From Laceyella putida (GTDB taxonomy: Bacteria; Bacillota; Bacilli; Thermoactinomycetales; Thermoactinomycetaceae), in assembly GCF_042665195.1 (NCBI RefSeq), contig NZ_JBHTBW010000080.1, positions 1 through 63,257 on the forward strand: DNA of 63,257 nucleotides, written 5' to 3'. Below, piece by piece: positions 61,346-63,257 of the stretch. The notes under the pieces were generated by a model, which had not been told where the DNA came from, ran no database searches, and saw only the letters and a program-made list of their open reading frames with translations. The position numbers and the translations under genes are program-made. Every line of letters starts with the position of its first letter. The stretch's first letter is position 1.

Positions 61346-61933
61346 TCACCTTGCGTGGCTATCACTATTCAAAAAATGAACAAGCCGGCCCCGTTCATGA
61401 TATTCAATCAGATGGATCCCCGTATCGCTGGTTTGGATAAAACAATCATGATGGACCGGCATCCCCAGAAAGCTTTCCAACATCCGCGAAATCATGCCGC
61501 CATGCGAAACGATCGCGATGCGGCGATAGGATTTGCTATAGTGTTTAATATAGGAAAACGCATGCTCGGCCCGCGCCCGGAACTCAATGCCCGATTCACC
61601 CGTCTCGCCCAGCTTCACATGGGGAAGGATGTCCAACGGGAACGACGTTTCCGCCAAGGGGCGACCTGCTAGTTTCCCGTTGTCATGCTCGTGCAACTCA
61701 GGCAAATAGTTGATCGGACAGCCAATGGTTTTGGCCAGGATCGATGCCGTTTCACTTGCTCTTTTCAATGTGCTTGCCCAAACATAGTCGGGCGGGAAAT
61801 CTTCTTTGACCCGTCGCGCCATCTTGTGCGCTTGTTCAATCCCTTTCTCCGTCAACGGAAAATCGGCTCTTCCCTCATGCACTTCGCGCAGGTCCGCTTC
61901 CGATTGTCCATGCCGTATCAACAAGATTTGCAT
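61346..61933 (-). CDS. Histidine phosphatase family protein (phosphoglycerate mutase-like)
   Basis: This 195-residue branch-1 histidine phosphatase has the phospho-acceptor His in LLIRHGQSEADLR near residue 8, the proton-donor Glu in LPELHEHDNGK, and the second His in IAIVSHGGMISRML. Likely substrates are small phosphorylated metabolites, not known here. The ATG at 61933 follows GGAGGA and is preferred to the GTG at 61936. Its 3' end directly touches the IS605-type element, but the C-terminus looks complete. Confidence 0.88.
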   Translation of the reverse strand: MQILLIRHGQSEADLREVHEGRADFPLTEKGIEQAHKMARRVKEDFPPDYVWASTLKRASETASILAKTIGCPINYLPELHEHDNGKLAGRPLAETSFPLDILPHVKLGETGESGIEFRARAEHAFSYIKHYSKSYRRIAIVSHGGMISRMLESFLGMPVHHDCFIQTSDTGIHLIEYHERGRLVHFLNSDSHAR

Positions 61934-62245
61934 CACTCATTCCTCCATTAGAGCAGGTACCGTCCCAGTTTAATCAATTTCCATATCATAGCCCATGACT
62001 CGTGCTTTGTCGTCGGTTGGACCACCTCCCCTTCAACCAGATGGCCTGCAGGCCCACTGCACTTTCGCCATCTCACCAAAGTTGAACCACGGACTCATAA
62101 TCAGCCAGATGAAACCAACGGATCAGCATTCGTAAACCCACCTTATTGCTATATTTATGCAGGACTTATATAATACCATTATTCTGATCATTTCTACATC
62201 CAATCAGGGTAATGGGGATGGGGAATGAGTATCGCATGATATCCA
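61934..62245. other. Decayed region with a GNAT start at 62073-62129
   Basis: Apart from the short GNAT-like fragment no frame is supported. The stretch contains nothing else I can name. Confidence 0.45.
62073..62129 (-). pseudogene. Truncated GNAT N-terminus
   Basis: The ATG at 62129 follows AAGGTGGG and opens MLIRWFHLADYESVVQLW, typical of the first strand and helix of GNAT enzymes, then stops at TGA. No GNAT core follows in any frame. It is a decayed gene. Confidence 0.4.
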
Positions 62246-62280
62246 AATAAAAATAGAGAGCTTGATTCTGCTCTCTATCA
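62246..62280 (-). terminator. Terminator of sspH
   Basis: ATAGAGAGC and GCTCTCTAT form a nine-base stem, followed by TTTTTATTT on the reverse strand, 18 bases after the sspH stop. Confidence 0.8.
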
Positions 62281-62297
62281 TCATGGCTATATGCGCA

Positions 62298-62477
62298 TTA
62301 CCGATCATCCAAGTCATAAACGGGGATGATCTTCACCTCTTGCGGATTGGTTTCGGAGTGAACGCGCACCTTTTCCGCAGTTTCATCCACCATCTCAATC
62401 CAAACCGGCTCACCGCGATACTTTACTTCGATTCTTTCCGGCGACTGTAAAATCTCCTTGGCCCGTTCGATATCCAT
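62298..62477 (-). CDS. sspH: H-type small acid-soluble spore protein
   Basis: This 59-residue SspH-type protein reads MDIERAKEILQSPERIEV, GEPVWIEMVDE and VHSETNPQEV, in family order and at full length. These minor spore proteins accumulate in the forespore. The ATG at 62477 is set by AAGGAGGGAG. Expression is expected from a forespore sigma factor. It supports the view that the host makes endospores. Confidence 0.93.
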   Translation of the reverse strand: MDIERAKEILQSPERIEVKYRGEPVWIEMVDETAEKVRVHSETNPQEVKIIPVYDLDDR

Positions 62478-62626
62478 CTGGGCTCCCTCCTTTTTAACCA
62501 ATCTGCTCTTAGATTGCGTTAAAGGAGCTGAGTTATGCACATCTGAGTTCAAGTACGACCATCACGGTTTATAAAATTTGCGCATTCATTTCAAAAACAA
62601 CCATTCAATATAAAGAGAGCCAACGG

Positions 62627-63190
62627 ATGATTACACTCAAACCCTTTGAACCGGCTGATATGGATCGCCTGATCGGTTGGATTGATTCCCCCGAATTTCT
62701 CTTGCAATGGGCCGGTCCCATTTTCACCTATCCGCTGGACAAAGCGCAACTGGAACAACATTGCAAACAAGTCGATCAAAGCAATCCCCCCTCGTTGCTC
62801 ATTTTTAAGGCGGTGGATTCCAGGAATGACGTAGTGGGTCATATTGAATTGAGCCACATCGATTACCTAAATCTGAGCGCGAGCATTTCAAGGGTGCTTG
62901 TCGCCCCCAACAAACGGGGGCAAGGCCTTGGCGAACACATGATGATACAGATGTTGCGCATCGCGTTTGACCAACTTCATCTGCATCGCATTGACCTCAG
63001 GGTGTTTGATTTTAACGCGGGCGCTATCGCTTGCTATGAAAAAGTGGGTTTTATCAAAGAAGGGCTGATTCGCGACGCCCGCAAAATGGGCGAGAGTTAT
63101 TGGAGCTTGTACCAATACAGCCTGCTCGAGCACGAATGGCGACAGAAAAACAACCCACGTTCTTCATCTGTCAAACAAAACCACTCTTGA
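62627..63190 (+). CDS. GNAT family N-acetyltransferase (RimJ/RimL type)
   Basis: This 187-residue acetyltransferase has motif A SRVLVAPNKRGQGLGEHMMIQ (pyrophosphate loop RGQGLG, residues about 101-106) and the RimJ/RimL-type ending LRVFDFNAGAIACYEKVGFIKEG. The N-terminal DMDRLIGWI and FLLQWAGP are typical. The ATG lies after AAGAGAG. Substrate unknown. It is a single gene with its own terminator. Confidence 0.88.
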   Translation: MITLKPFEPADMDRLIGWIDSPEFLLQWAGPIFTYPLDKAQLEQHCKQVDQSNPPSLLIFKAVDSRNDVVGHIELSHIDYLNLSASISRVLVAPNKRGQGLGEHMMIQMLRIAFDQLHLHRIDLRVFDFNAGAIACYEKVGFIKEGLIRDARKMGESYWSLYQYSLLEHEWRQKNNPRSSSVKQNHS

Positions 63191-63222
63191 TGGAGACTGA
63201 TGCAAAAGCATAACATGATTTG

Positions 63223-63249
63223 TAAAAGTGCCTTCGGGCACTTTTTTTG
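63223..63249 (+). terminator. Terminator of the GNAT gene
   Basis: AAAAGTGCC-TTCG-GGCACTTTTTTT, a tight tetraloop hairpin with a T7 run. Confidence 0.92.
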
Positions 63250-63257
63250 TTACACTG

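Noticed and set aside
1..63257. CRISPR array, tRNA or rRNA genes
   Set aside because: I looked for spaced direct repeats, tRNA-like arms and rRNA sequence and saw none. The repeats present are NRPS modules, palindromes and IS ends.

Overview
The window looks like chromosomal DNA of an endospore-forming, probably thermophilic member of the Bacillota, most likely the family Thermoactinomycetaceae (Thermoactinomyces or Laceyella type). The evidence is a complete gerA-type germination operon, an H-type small acid-soluble spore protein, a tepA-ylzJ pair, a T-box thrS leader, strong AGGAGG ribosome binding sites with many GTG and TTG starts, and many IS200/IS605 and IS3 remnants. No rRNA, tRNA or CRISPR array was seen.

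Layout. 1-3.5 kb is decayed accessory DNA: an IS150-like IS3 element nested inside a second IS3 remnant, then small broken genes including two copies of a two-gene module. 3.5-7.4 kb holds an ABC transporter of the MacB/LolCDE type and the remnant of an ABC exporter. 7.4-9.5 kb holds a cysteine-rich peptide fragment, tepA-ylzJ, an IS605 remnant and a truncated gene. 9.5-11.6 kb is dhaKLM, for phosphorylation of dihydroxyacetone. 11.8-16.1 kb is a MITE-like element plus the gerA operon. 16.5-24.7 kb holds a GNAT acetyltransferase, asnB, a TetR regulator, thrS with its T-box, an MFS exporter and an AXE1-type esterase. 24.8-45.7 kb is a pair of giant nonribosomal peptide synthetases (NRPS). 46-50 kb holds an M29 aminopeptidase, a prohibitin-like protein and an alpha/beta hydrolase. 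50-56.2 kb is a FabI plus copper segment flanked by direct repeats. 56.3-63.2 kb holds a sugar-oxidoreductase pair, a MOSC protein, a TnpB element with two nonsense codons, a histidine phosphatase, sspH and a GNAT acetyltransferase.

The most notable system is the NRPS pair. Both enzymes are trimodular and both end in an epimerase, and neither has a thioesterase. Specificity residues read from the sequence predict Leu-Leu-D-(aromatic, probably Tyr)-(Ile/Val)-Leu-D-Leu. I recall that two trimodular enzymes (ThdA and ThdB) were reported to make the cyclic hexapeptide thermoactinoamide in Thermoactinomyces vulgaris, so this is probably the same or a sister pathway. What remains open is how the D-terminated peptide is released, and why the first enzyme starts with only the back half of a condensation domain. 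The adjacent esterase and MFS exporter are candidate partners.

The copper genes form one unit (csoR-copZ-copA-glutaredoxin-lipoprotein) with a probable CsoR operator between the -35 and -10. Several small genes carry one-base indels in short homopolymers or single nonsense codons, whereas the 10-kb NRPS frames are open throughout. That argues for real gene decay rather than poor sequence. All functional calls are from reading motifs; no database search was run.
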